A stretch of 64,000 bases of DNA from Pseudonocardia parietis (lineage in GTDB: Bacteria; Actinomycetota; Actinomycetes; Mycobacteriales; Pseudonocardiaceae). Location of the stretch: NCBI RefSeq assembly GCF_017876315.1, contig NZ_JAGINU010000001.1, forward strand, positions 2,728,001 through 2,792,000, read 5' to 3'. Positions 35,265 to 44,385 of the stretch are shown in pieces. The notes beneath the pieces were generated by a model. The model searched no databases. It was not told the origin of the DNA and saw only the letters and a list, made by a program, of their open reading frames with translations. Every line of letters starts with the position of its first letter. Within the stretch, counting starts at the first letter, position 1. The position numbers were made by a program, and so were the translations under genes.

Positions 35265-36374
35265 TCACGCTCGGGGCACGTCCGGCTCGCCGGTCCCGGG
35301 GGCGTCGTCATCCACGGGACTCCGGGCCCGCAGCAGGGCCCGCACGAGACAGACCAGCATGGCGACGAACGTGATCGCCCACGCGAGGAGCGCGACCCAG
35401 GCCTCGGCGGCGCCGATCGCGGTGACGATCGGCAGGTGCGCCGCCTCGCCGAGGGAGTGGCTGGCCACGCCGTACATACCGAGCGGAAAGATCACGACCC
35501 ACACGGTCGCGTCATAGCGCAGCGGAACCCGGTGCCGCACGTGCCGCCACCAGCCGGCCGCGACGAGCACCGGGATCAGCCAGCTGCCGAACGCCCAGAA
35601 CGCCAGCGCGGTGCCGGCGACGAGCCCGCGTGCCGCGGTGGCGCTCGGGGCGTCCGCCATCGTCATGATCTCGGCGGCGGCCATCGTGCTGATCGCGGTC
35701 GCGCCCATCGCGACCCAGTACGACGGCGTCAGCTCCGCCGGCGACACCCGGTAGATCAGCAGCCGGGCCGCCACCAGGATCCCGGCGGCGGCGTAGAGGA
35801 ACGCGCCGAGCGCCCACGAGAACACCGCCAGCAACGCGAAGGCGTTCCGCCAGGCGGTCGTCGTCGACTCCAGCGTCGCGGCGAGGACGGCGACCGACTG
35901 GGTCGCGACCACCCAGACGAACCAGCTCCCGTCCGCCTGGCTGACCACCGAGCGTTCGGTGCGCCGGAGCAGCGCGCCGGCCGGGACCAGGTAGCCCAGC
36001 ACCAGCCAGCTCACCCAGCCGGTGAGCAGCAGGCCGAGGGCGATCCGGTGCCGTCCGTCCAGCGCGAGCCGGGTGCCGAGCACGTTCGTGGCGGCGACGA
36101 AGGTGAAGAAGCCGAAGGCCCGGCCCGGGTGGGTGAGGTCGGCGCCCAGCGCCCGGGGGTGGGCCAGGGCGCGGTGGAGCGTGGCCACGACGAGCACGAC
36201 GTACCCGGTGATCGCCAGCACCAGCAGCACCGACGACAGGACGTCGAGGTGCTTGTGCGCCATGGCCACCGAGACGATGCCGGTGGCCATCACGAACGCG
36301 AACGCTCCCGGGTTGAGCGTGGCCACCGCGTCCCCCACCAGCGTGCGCCGCGCACGCGCCGGATCCCGTCCCAC
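35265..36374 (-). CDS. TDT/SLAC1-family transporter (TehA-like)
   Basis: A 369-residue membrane protein with about ten hydrophobic segments. It begins near TLNPGAFAFVMATGIVSVAM, the conserved first helix of the tellurite-resistance/dicarboxylate transporter family, whose members conduct anions or malate. The start is uncertain: GTG at 36374 is used here, with further GTGs at 36338 and 36326. It is convergent with the quinone reductase gene and divergent from the MFS gene. Confidence 0.75.
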   Translation of the reverse strand: MGRDPARARRTLVGDAVATLNPGAFAFVMATGIVSVAMAHKHLDVLSSVLLVLAITGYVVLVVATLHRALAHPRALGADLTHPGRAFGFFTFVAATNVLGTRLALDGRHRIALGLLLTGWVSWLVLGYLVPAGALLRRTERSVVSQADGSWFVWVVATQSVAVLAATLESTTTAWRNAFALLAVFSWALGAFLYAAAGILVAARLLIYRVSPAELTPSYWVAMGATAISTMAAAEIMTMADAPSATAARGLVAGTALAFWAFGSWLIPVLVAAGWWRHVRHRVPLRYDATVWVVIFPLGMYGVASHSLGEAAHLPIVTAIGAAEAWVALLAWAITFVAMLVCLVRALLRARSPVDDDAPGTGEPDVPRA

Positions 36375-36464
36375 CTGCCGTACGGTACGAGCCCGCGGTG
36401 CGCACGAGTGGGGGAGACCCGCGCTGCGACGACCGCGTGTGCTCCACACCACAGTTCTGCGCAC

Positions 36465-36495
36465 TTGAGTGTGCCGCAACGGCACGGCCTTTCCT
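36465..36495 (+). promoter_or_regulatory. MerR-type promoter/operator, site 5 (MFS exporter)
   Basis: TTGAGT, a 19-base spacer with GTGCCG-CAA-CGGCAC (36471-36485), then TTTCCT, about 30 bases before the MFS start. It is identical in layout to sites 2 and 4. Confidence 0.75.
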
Positions 36496-36525
36496 GGAAT
36501 CCGTTCACCGTACGCCGACGGACGG

Positions 36526-37950
36526 ATGCTCATGATCGACCAGGACCGTGCCGGCGCCGGGGTGCGTCGCAGCGCCTCGGTCTACTTCGCCTCGTACGGT
36601 CTGTCGTTGCTGGGCAAGGGCATCGCGAGCGTCGTGCTGCCGCTGCTGGTGCTCGACCGCACCGGTGACGTGCTCGCCGCCGGGCTGCTCGCGACGGCGA
36701 CGACGGCGGCCTCGGCCGTGACCGGGCTGGTATCCGGGCTGCTGGTCGACCGGATCGACCGGCGGACGGTGTCGGTCGTCTCCGACCTGCTCGCCGTGGT
36801 GTCGGTGACCGCGCTGCCGGTCGTGGACGCGGTGTGGGGCCTGGACATGGCCTGGTTCCTCGCGCTGGGGGTGATCGGTGCGGTGATCCGGGTGCCGGGG
36901 ATGACCGCGCACGAGACGCTGCTGCCCGTGCTCGCCCGGCTCGGCGGTACCGGCCCGGGGCGCCTCGACCGGCTGATCGCGACCCGCGAGACCGTCGGCA
37001 ACGTCCTGCTGCTCGCCGGACCCGGCCTGGGCGGGCTGCTCGTCGGGCTGCTCGGGTTGTCCCCGGCGCTGCTGCTGGCGACGGCCGCGACCAGCCTGCT
37101 CGCCGCCGCCGCGACCCTCGTGCTCGACCCGCGGGCCGGTGCGATCCCACCGGCCGTGCCCGATCCGGCGCCGGTCGGCGGAGCGGTACACCGGGCGGTC
37201 GCGGACCTGTGGGCCGGGTGGCGGTTCCTCGGCCGCAACCGGATCGTCCTCGGTTCCACGCTGGTCTCGGCGGTGCTGGTGGCCGTGCTGAGCTCGCTGC
37301 AGACCACCCTGATGCCCGCCTACTTCACCGCCGAGGACCTGCCCGGGCTCACCGGGCTGACTCTGAGCGCGATCGCCGCCGGCAGCATCGCCGGGTCCGC
37401 GCTCTACGTCGCCACCGCCGGACGGGTGCGCCGCCGGACCTGGTTCGTCGTCGGGATGATCGGGAGCCTCGCCGGGTTCGCGGCGGTCGGCAGCCTGGCC
37501 TCGCCGTGGCTGGTGCTCGGCGGCGCGGCACTGGTCGGCCTGACCAACGCGCCCGCCTCGGCGGTGCTCGGGGTGCTGACCGTCGAGGCCACCCCGGACG
37601 GGATGCGCGGGCGGGTGCTGGGCGCGCAGAATACCGTCATGCTGGCGGCACCCGCGCTGACCAGCGCACCGCTCGCGGCCGTCGCCGCCACCGCGGGGCT
37701 GCCCGCTGCCGGGATCGTGCTGGCCGCGCTCGCCGGCGTCACGGCGCTCGCCGCACTCGTCGCACCGGCGTTCCGCTCGCTCGACGACCCGGATGCCGGG
37801 CGGGCCGCGCCGCGAACCCACCTGACGGTCGAGCCGGAGGGTCCCGTGCCCCCGCTCTCCGACGTCGCCCCTGCCGGCCTCCCGCCGCGACTCCGGCGGC
37901 ACGGGGTACCGGCGGCCGGCCGCCTCGGCGGCCAGGGGCCGACGATCTGA
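36526..37950 (+). CDS. MFS exporter
   Basis: A 474-residue permease with about twelve helices, starting ASVYFASYGLSLLGKG and containing LVSGLLVDRIDRRTV in loop 2-3. This is the branch that includes macrolide and siderophore exporters (MefA/EntS-like). It has a 40-residue hydrophilic tail. Two ATGs at 36526 and 36532 are possible. MerR-type site 5 precedes it, making drug efflux under the MerR regulator the natural reading. Confidence 0.82.
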   Translation: MLMIDQDRAGAGVRRSASVYFASYGLSLLGKGIASVVLPLLVLDRTGDVLAAGLLATATTAASAVTGLVSGLLVDRIDRRTVSVVSDLLAVVSVTALPVVDAVWGLDMAWFLALGVIGAVIRVPGMTAHETLLPVLARLGGTGPGRLDRLIATRETVGNVLLLAGPGLGGLLVGLLGLSPALLLATAATSLLAAAATLVLDPRAGAIPPAVPDPAPVGGAVHRAVADLWAGWRFLGRNRIVLGSTLVSAVLVAVLSSLQTTLMPAYFTAEDLPGLTGLTLSAIAAGSIAGSALYVATAGRVRRRTWFVVGMIGSLAGFAAVGSLASPWLVLGGAALVGLTNAPASAVLGVLTVEATPDGMRGRVLGAQNTVMLAAPALTSAPLAAVAATAGLPAAGIVLAALAGVTALAALVAPAFRSLDDPDAGRAAPRTHLTVEPEGPVPPLSDVAPAGLPPRLRRHGVPAAGRLGGQGPTI

Positions 37951-38014
37951 CCAGGTCGGCTGCTCCGCCGTATCCCGGACTGCGGCCGGTCCACGAGTGG
38001 GCCACCATCCGGGC

Positions 38015-38653
38015 ATGACCGAGCAGATCGCGGGAGTCGACATCCCGGACAGCGCCCTGGCCCGTGAGGCGACCGAGCTGGTCCGCGAGGCGGCCACCCC
38101 GGTGGTGTTCCACCACTCCCGGCGGGTGTACGTGTTCGGGACGCTGTACGGGCGCGAGCAGGGGCTCACCGCGGATCCGGAGCTGCTCTACGTCGGGGCG
38201 ATGTTCCACGACCTGGGACTCACCGAGCGCTACCGGCGCACCGACCAGCGCTTCGAGATCGACGGTGCGGACGAGGCCCGCCGGTTCCTGGTCTCGCACG
38301 GTGTCGCCGACGAGTCCGCCGCGCTGGCCTGGACGGGGATCGCGCTGCACACCACACCGGAGATCCCGCTGCACATGGCACCCGAGATCGCGCTGGTGAC
38401 CCGCGGTGTGGAGCACGATGTGCTGGGTCTGGGCTTCGACGTGATCACCGACGAACAGCGGGCCGCGGTGACCGCCGAGCACCCCCGCCCGGACTTCAAG
38501 CGGGAGATCCTGGCGGCCTTCACCCACGGCATCAAGGATCGCCCGGACACGACGTTCGGCAACGTCAAGGCCGACGTGCTGGCGCACTTCGTGCCCGGGT
38601 TCGTGCGCGGCGACTTCGTCGAGGTCATCCGCAACTCGCCCTGGCCCGAGTGA
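38015..38653 (+). CDS. HD-domain protein (metal-dependent phosphohydrolase fold)
   Basis: A 212-residue soluble protein with HD-superfamily metal ligands: HHSRR near residue 35, FHDLGL near 68, and a later HTTPEIP segment near 115. The group often occurs as predicted hydrolases of unknown substrate in actinomycetes. It is a stand-alone gene; the sequence gives no substrate. Confidence 0.78.
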   Translation: MTEQIAGVDIPDSALAREATELVREAATPVVFHHSRRVYVFGTLYGREQGLTADPELLYVGAMFHDLGLTERYRRTDQRFEIDGADEARRFLVSHGVADESAALAWTGIALHTTPEIPLHMAPEIALVTRGVEHDVLGLGFDVITDEQRAAVTAEHPRPDFKREILAAFTHGIKDRPDTTFGNVKADVLAHFVPGFVRGDFVEVIRNSPWPE

Positions 38654-38666
38654 GCACCGCGGCCGG

Positions 38667-39923
38667 TCACAGGCTCAGGTGCACCGGCCCGGCCGCCGGG
38701 TCGACCCCGTCCAGCACGTCCCACGGGATGCGGAAGACGCGTCCCGGTGCGGCCGGCCACGGCAGCCGGCGCCGGGTGAGGACGCGCCCGTCCTGCGTCA
38801 CCGTGATCCGCGGAACACGGACGAGCTCGTGCACCCACGCCTCGATGCGTGCCCGAGCCGGTGCGGGTAGCCCCGGCCGGTGGAGACCGGGGGAGACCCA
38901 TCGGATCGGCTCGTCGGCGACCAGGGGCACCGTCGGTCCCTCCGGCCCGAGCGACCCGGCGAGGTGCCGTGCCACGCTGCCGGCGACGTGCACGCCCGCG
39001 AGTGCGGCGACGTCGGCGGTGTCCACCGGGTGGACGAGGTTGCCCGCGGCGAAGATGCCGGGCCGGTCGGTGCGCCCGGCCGCGTCGACGAGCGGGCCGC
39101 GCGTGCCCCGGTCCAGCGTGATGCCCGCGGACCGCGCCAGCTCGTGATCGGGAACCCAGTCGCCGGTGAACACAACCGTGTCGCAGGCGACGACCCGGCG
39201 ACGGCCCGTGCCGAGGTCCTCGATCTCCACGCCCGACACGCGCCCGCGCCCCAGGACCCGGGTGACCCGGCTCCCGACGGCCACCCGCGTGCGGAACGCG
39301 ACCCGGCCGACGACGTTGACGATCCCGTACGACTCCGGGCGCGGATGGTGGGTCACCAGCGCCTCGGTCCGGCAGCCCGCCTCCCGCAGGGTCATCACCG
39401 CCGACCAGGACACGAGTTCCGCGCCGACCACGACGGCGCGGGTACCGATCTCCTGATGGTGCAGATGGACCTTGTTCTGCAGCTCGCCGGTCGTGAGCAC
39501 GCCCGCCGGCCGGTCCCCGGGGATCATCCGGGCCGGCCTCGGCCGCTCCCGCGCACCCGTGGCCAGGATGACAGCGCGTGCCCGCACGCGACGACGGCCC
39601 GCGGGACCGGTGACGTTCATGCCGATGCCGTCGGCACCGTCGTCGTCCCAGTCCGTGACCATCGTCCGGGTCAGGACCTCCGCCCCCGCGGCCACGGCGT
39701 CGTTGACGAGACGTCGCGCGTAGCGGGGCCCGCTGGTGAACGTCCGCCGGTCGCGCAATCCGTAGCCGAGGTGGTCGGAGTGGCGCGGGATCCCACCGGC
39801 GTCCGGTTCCCGCTCGAGGACGGCCACCCGGGCGGACGTCCGCGATGCCAGCTCTTTGGCCGCGGCCAGACCGGCCGGGCCTGCCCCGATGACGGCGACG
39901 TCGACGTCGGTCCCGGCGCTCAC
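38667..39923 (-). CDS. FAD-dependent NAD(P)-disulfide-type oxidoreductase, partner of the GlpA-like protein
   Basis: A 418-residue flavoprotein with an FAD motif AVIGAGPAGLAAAKEL at residues 9-24, a central second dinucleotide fold, and FAAGNLVHPVD near residue 300. The GTG at 39923 overlaps the GlpA-like stop, so the two are co-translated. Paired proteins of this kind act as NADH- or acceptor-linked subunits of glycerol-3-phosphate-type or amino-acid oxidases (as in the Thermotoga glycerol operon and HcnBC-like enzymes). The exact electron acceptor is unknown. Confidence 0.8.
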   Translation of the reverse strand: MSAGTDVDVAVIGAGPAGLAAAKELASRTSARVAVLEREPDAGGIPRHSDHLGYGLRDRRTFTSGPRYARRLVNDAVAAGAEVLTRTMVTDWDDDGADGIGMNVTGPAGRRRVRARAVILATGARERPRPARMIPGDRPAGVLTTGELQNKVHLHHQEIGTRAVVVGAELVSWSAVMTLREAGCRTEALVTHHPRPESYGIVNVVGRVAFRTRVAVGSRVTRVLGRGRVSGVEIEDLGTGRRRVVACDTVVFTGDWVPDHELARSAGITLDRGTRGPLVDAAGRTDRPGIFAAGNLVHPVDTADVAALAGVHVAGSVARHLAGSLGPEGPTVPLVADEPIRWVSPGLHRPGLPAPARARIEAWVHELVRVPRITVTQDGRVLTRRRLPWPAAPGRVFRIPWDVLDGVDPAAGPVHLSL

Positions 39924-41308
39924 GATGCCGCCCCGGTGTTCTGCGTGAGGCGGGCGTCGACCTCTGCTCCACAGTAGAAGCCCTGGCATCGCCCGTTCGT
40001 CGCGCGGGTCCTCCTCGCCAGGCCCGCCCGGTCGGTGGCCGGGACCGGGGTGTGCAGGGCGTCCCGGATCTCCCCGGCCGTGACGCGCTCGCAGAAGCAG
40101 ACGATCTCGCCGTAGGCGGGGTCCGCGGAGATCAGGTCGCCCCGCCGGTACGGGCGGGGTTGTGCCTCACCGATCATCGGCATCCGGGGCGGTGCGGCGA
40201 CGTCGGCCTTCTTGTCCAGGGTGATGCCCGACGACTCGTGCAGCATGTCCTCGATCCACTCGGCGATGCCCATCGATGCGGTCAACCCGGTCGACCGGAT
40301 GCCGCCCACCAGCAGGTAGCGCCGGTCCGGGTCCAGGGTGATCAGGTAGTCGCCGTGGTCGATGGAGGCACGCAGACCGGCGTAGGCCGTGGTGACCTCC
40401 TCCTCGAACAACGCGGGCACCAGCCGTTCTCCCTTGGTGCGGAGGAACTCGAAACCGTCGCCGGTGGTGCCGGTGGCCCGCTTGTCGTCGAGGTCCTCGG
40501 CGGTCGGTCCGAGCATGACGTTGCCGTAGACCGTCGGGCTCACGAGCACGCCCTTGCCGAGCTTGCTCGGGACCGGGAGGACGATCGTGTCGACCAGCCC
40601 GCGCGCGAGCTTGTCGAACACGAGCAGCTGCCCCCTGCGGGGCGTGACGGTGAAGCGGTCGTGCCCCAGAGCGCGATCGAGCACGTCCGCACCGAGACCG
40701 GCCGCGTTGACCAGCCAGCGGGTGGTGATCTCGCCGCGGCCGGTGTGCAGCCGGGTCGTGCCGTCGTCCCCGGTGCCGACGCCGGTCACCTCGTGCCCGA
40801 GCAGCAGCGTCACCCCGTTGGCGACCGCTTCGGTCGCGAAGGCCACCGACGGCGTCCACGGGCAGATGATCGACTCGTCGGGCACCGACAGGCCACCGAG
40901 CGCACCCGGGCCCAGCGACGGAACCATCTCGTACACCTGCGCGGCGGTGAGCAGCTCGCACCGGTCGTAGCCGTTGTCGACGGCCTTGCTCCGCAGTCCG
41001 GGCAGGTCGGCGAGCTCCTGCTCGGTCCAGGCGACGAGCACCGCACCGGTCCGCTCGACCGGAATGCCTGTTCGGTCGGCGTAGTCGCCGAGCAGCTCGT
41101 AGCCGCGGCGGACGAGCTGCGACTCCAGGGTGCCGGGTTTCGCGTCGAACCCGGTGTGCAGGATCGCGGTGTTGGCCTTGCTGGTGCCCTCGCCGACGTC
41201 GCGGGCGCCGTCCACGAGCGCGACGGACAGGTCGTAGCGGCTCAGCGCTCGGGCGATCGCGGTACCGACCACGCCGGCGCCGACGATCGTGATGTCGTAC
41301 ACGGTCAC
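39920..41308 (-). CDS. GlpA-like FAD oxidoreductase with BFD-type [2Fe-2S] module
   Basis: A 462-residue protein. The N-terminal DAO-type FAD domain (ITIVGAGVVGTAIARALS at residues 6-23) resembles anaerobic glycerol-3-phosphate dehydrogenase. The C-terminal 75 residues carry C-F-C-E and, later, C-Q-G-F-Y-C, the four cysteines of a BFD-like [2Fe-2S] domain. GTG start overlapping the M81 stop. With a kinase in the operon it should oxidise a phosphorylated polyol; glycerol 3-phosphate is possible but not proven. Confidence 0.85.
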   Translation of the reverse strand: MTVYDITIVGAGVVGTAIARALSRYDLSVALVDGARDVGEGTSKANTAILHTGFDAKPGTLESQLVRRGYELLGDYADRTGIPVERTGAVLVAWTEQELADLPGLRSKAVDNGYDRCELLTAAQVYEMVPSLGPGALGGLSVPDESIICPWTPSVAFATEAVANGVTLLLGHEVTGVGTGDDGTTRLHTGRGEITTRWLVNAAGLGADVLDRALGHDRFTVTPRRGQLLVFDKLARGLVDTIVLPVPSKLGKGVLVSPTVYGNVMLGPTAEDLDDKRATGTTGDGFEFLRTKGERLVPALFEEEVTTAYAGLRASIDHGDYLITLDPDRRYLLVGGIRSTGLTASMGIAEWIEDMLHESSGITLDKKADVAAPPRMPMIGEAQPRPYRRGDLISADPAYGEIVCFCERVTAGEIRDALHTPVPATDRAGLARRTRATNGRCQGFYCGAEVDARLTQNTGAAS

Positions 41309-42822
41309 CGGTTCGCCACCGAGGGACCGAACGTCACGGGGAAGTCGATGTCGTCGGCGTCGGTCCAGGGGAAGAGGCTCGTCGGGAGCCGCCGGAACGG
41401 GAGCCGTTCGATCGCCGGGGCAGCCGTGCCAGGAGTGTCGGTCTCGCAGATCTCACCGGCGAACGCCGTGTACCCGGCCCGGAACGACGTGTTCGCCTTG
41501 ACCCCGACGAGATCGAAGAGCGTCGGCTCGATGCCGAAGGCGCGGAAGAGCTGCGGGTCGCCGTTGCCGGTCATCCACTCGCACACGAGGATCTCGAGGC
41601 CGCCGACCGACAGCACCGCGGTCCGGCCGATGCGGTTCACGAGCCCGCGCCCGGCCGGTCCTTCCTGGGTGAACACGCCGTCGTGCAAGGACTTGACGTA
41701 CGCGTCGACCTCGACGGCCACGGCCTGCGGGTCGCGGGTGCCGCCGATCCGGAACCGGGCGGTGCTGCCCACGCCGAGCTCGTGGGCGCGCCGGGCCGCC
41801 GGGGCGTCGTTCACGACGACGGCGGCGCGGATGGTGCTGCCGCGCTCGAGGATCCGGGCCGCGACGGCCATGCTGTCGCCCGGGGCGCCCGCGTTGCACG
41901 AGTCCGCGGAGTCGACCAGGATCACCGGGCGCGCGGTGCCCGGTGCCTCGGCCTTGTCGATCACCTCGTCGATCGGGTGCAGATCCGTCGCGAACTCGTG
42001 GCGCGCGGCGTAGAGCCGGGTGGCGAGGTCCTTCGCGTGCGCCTGTGCGACCTCGGGGTCGGTCGCGATGGCGACCGCGGCGGAGTTGCCGGACGGGACG
42101 TCGAGCCAGGGCTGCATCTGGTAGATCGAGAAGTCGAGCAGCGTCCCGTTCCCGACCAGGCCCTCGCCGTGTTCCATGAGCTCCCGGAAGGCGCCCTCGT
42201 TGCTGTTGTACGCCGACGCGGAGACGACCATCGGCACCGGCGTCCAGGCCATGACCGGTTTGACGTCGTCGGTCACCGCCGCGAGGCCGAGGGTCGTCGC
42301 GCGGTGGCCGGTCTCGTAGAAGTCCAGGTGCGGGTAGGTCCAGTAGCCACAGAGGATGTTGATGGTCTCGATCAGGTCCCGGGTGATCCAGCCGTGGAGG
42401 TCGGTCGCGGAGGCGATCACGCACCCGTCACCGACGAGGTCCCGCACGCGCCGGGCGATGTGGCCCTCGGCGTCGTCGACCTCGGTGGTCTGCAGAGCGC
42501 CGTGCAGGGAGAGCAGGACGAGATCGACCGGCGGATTCGCCCGGATCTCCTTCTCCAGGTCGTCCAGATAGGAGTCGAGCACCTCCTGCTCGGCCGGCCC
42601 ACCGCTCCCACACCACATCACGGGGCCGTAGACGATCTCCGGCCGCAGCGGCGACCCCTCCAGCGCGTCGATCATTCCGGCGACGGCGCACGGCTTGCCG
42701 CGCAGCGCTGCGGGGACGGCATCCCCCTGCAGCACGCCGTTCTGCATCCAGAACTCCATCGTGGACGTCACGGGGGTGAAGGAGTTGCTCTCCTGGCGGA
42801 ACTCGGTGACGAGGGCGCGCAT
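41305..42822 (-). CDS. M81 family metallopeptidase (MlrC-like)
   Basis: A 505-residue protein beginning MRALVTEFRQESNSFTPV, the M81 hallmark. Other family stretches are LSLHGALQTTEVDDAEGHI near residue 105, DLHGWIT near 140 and DSADSCNAGAPGDS near 300, which supply metal-binding Asp and His. MlrC from microcystin degraders cleaves linear peptides, but many M81 genes sit in carbohydrate operons and their true role is unclear. Here it lies between the FGGY kinase and the GlpA-like oxidase, overlapping the latter by four bases. Confidence 0.85.
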   Translation of the reverse strand: MRALVTEFRQESNSFTPVTSTMEFWMQNGVLQGDAVPAALRGKPCAVAGMIDALEGSPLRPEIVYGPVMWCGSGGPAEQEVLDSYLDDLEKEIRANPPVDLVLLSLHGALQTTEVDDAEGHIARRVRDLVGDGCVIASATDLHGWITRDLIETINILCGYWTYPHLDFYETGHRATTLGLAAVTDDVKPVMAWTPVPMVVSASAYNSNEGAFRELMEHGEGLVGNGTLLDFSIYQMQPWLDVPSGNSAAVAIATDPEVAQAHAKDLATRLYAARHEFATDLHPIDEVIDKAEAPGTARPVILVDSADSCNAGAPGDSMAVAARILERGSTIRAAVVVNDAPAARRAHELGVGSTARFRIGGTRDPQAVAVEVDAYVKSLHDGVFTQEGPAGRGLVNRIGRTAVLSVGGLEILVCEWMTGNGDPQLFRAFGIEPTLFDLVGVKANTSFRAGYTAFAGEICETDTPGTAAPAIERLPFRRLPTSLFPWTDADDIDFPVTFGPSVANR

Positions 42823-42858
42823 CAGTTCTTCCTCTGTGGATCCTGGTCCGGGTGCTGG

Positions 42859-44355
42859 TCAGTACTCGCCGTTGAGTTCGGCGAACAGGTCGCCGAGAGC
42901 GGGGTGGAGCTTGGTGTAGACGGAGTAGAGGCGGTCGTAGACGGCTGCGTACTCCGGGCGGGGCTCGAACAGCCGGTCGACCGGCACGACCCGGCCGATG
43001 GCCGCGTAGTCGTCGATCTCGCCGAGCCCGACCACGGCGCTGTAGGCGGCCCCCATCGCGCCGGCGAGGGTCGGGGCGGGCGGGACCTCGATCGGGACCT
43101 GCAGGACGTCGGCGAAGATCTGCATCCACACGTCGCTGGTCGCGCCGCCGCCGACGAGCCGGATCCGGGCGAGGTCTCCCACCCCGTCGGCCCGGTGACG
43201 TTCCAGGCCCAGGCGGTGCGAGAAGGCGATGCTCTCCATCACGGCCCGGACCATGTGCCTGCGGTCGTGCAGCGGCGTCAGGTTGAAGAAGAGCCCCTTG
43301 GCGTTCTTCGTGGCCAGCGGGGGGATCTCACCGGTGAGCCAGTGCGTGGCGAGCAGCCCGTCCGCTCCCGGCGCGGTCTGTGCCACCTCGTCGTTCACCA
43401 GGGTGTTGACGCCGCTCCCGAACTCGCGCTTCTCCGCGGAGTAGAGCTGGGTGACCGCCCAGTCGTAGGCGATGCAGGCCGACTGCAGCCCGTAGGCGTC
43501 ACCCCGCCGGTCCGCGTCGATGGCGAAGCTCGCCGACGCGTCGGTGGGGTCGTCCGAACGCGAGACGCGGGCGAACCACGACGAGCTGCCGAGGTAGATG
43601 TGGACGTCGCCGACCGCGCCGCTGCCCGAGCCGACGGTGACCGCGGGAAGATCGCTGAAGCCGTTGAACACCCGGGTGCGCACCGTGAGTCCCAGCTGCT
43701 CGGCGGCCTCGGGGGTCAGGGGCCCGACCGGAGCCGTCGACGGCTCGCTCGGTGCGAACTTGGCCATGTCCCCGGTCAGGCCGGCCGCGTCGAGGATGCG
43801 TGCGTAGTGCGCGTCGGTCGCCGGGACCGGTGACCGGACGAAGTCGTCCGACGGGTCGGTGACCAGGTGACCGGTGGCGCGCCACTTGAACCAGGTGTTC
43901 AGCCCCACGACGTGCTTGGCGCGCGCCCAGACGTCCGGGCGCTCCTCCTTCAACCACAGAAGTCGTGGCCAGTACTCCTGGCCCGTCCCGATGAACATCC
44001 CGGTGGCCTCGTTGAGCCGGGCAGCCTGCTCGGTCGCCCGTGAGTCCATCCAGATCATCGCGTCGGTGAGGGGCCGGCCGGTCTCGTCGAGCGGGATGAC
44101 GCCCTTCCACGTGGCGGCGAAGACAAGTGCTGTGACGCTCGACGGATCCGCCCGGCCCGTGGCGAGAACGGCCCGCGCCCCGTGCCGGATGGCCTGCCAC
44201 ATGGCTTCGGGTGACTGCTCGGCCCGGCCGTTGTCCGCATGCGACAACCCGTATCCCGCACCCGCCTCGGCGAGGACGGTGCCCCGGACGTCCGCGAGCA
44301 CCACCTTCAACGAGGTCGTACCGCAGTCGAACGCCATGATCAGTTGCTCGTCCAT
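42859..44355 (-). CDS. FGGY-family carbohydrate kinase
   Basis: A 498-residue sugar/polyol kinase of the glycerol kinase-xylulokinase superfamily. It has FDCGTTSLKVVL (phosphate-1 motif, about residues 9-20), DAMIWMDSRA near 95 and a C-terminal LVGGGATSDVWMQIFADVLQVP adenosine motif near 395. The tryptophan/arginine signature of true glycerol kinases is not obvious, so a xylulokinase-like or other polyol substrate is likely. It follows the symporter gene by 30 bases: uptake and then phosphorylation. Confidence 0.85.
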   Translation of the reverse strand: MDEQLIMAFDCGTTSLKVVLADVRGTVLAEAGAGYGLSHADNGRAEQSPEAMWQAIRHGARAVLATGRADPSSVTALVFAATWKGVIPLDETGRPLTDAMIWMDSRATEQAARLNEATGMFIGTGQEYWPRLLWLKEERPDVWARAKHVVGLNTWFKWRATGHLVTDPSDDFVRSPVPATDAHYARILDAAGLTGDMAKFAPSEPSTAPVGPLTPEAAEQLGLTVRTRVFNGFSDLPAVTVGSGSGAVGDVHIYLGSSSWFARVSRSDDPTDASASFAIDADRRGDAYGLQSACIAYDWAVTQLYSAEKREFGSGVNTLVNDEVAQTAPGADGLLATHWLTGEIPPLATKNAKGLFFNLTPLHDRRHMVRAVMESIAFSHRLGLERHRADGVGDLARIRLVGGGATSDVWMQIFADVLQVPIEVPPAPTLAGAMGAAYSAVVGLGEIDDYAAIGRVVPVDRLFEPRPEYAAVYDRLYSVYTKLHPALGDLFAELNGEY

Positions 44356-44385
44356 CGATGCCTCCGCTCGTCGTCGCCGGGCGTG

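Noticed and set aside
34206..36668. An 820-codon plus-strand frame over the quinone reductase and TDT genes
   Set aside because: Low-complexity Arg/Gly/Ala/His translation with no motifs; shadow of GC-rich genes.
38667..41308. A frameshifted single GlpA-like gene
   Set aside because: Both frames have their own complete FAD-binding N-terminus and a GTGA overlap, so they are two genes.
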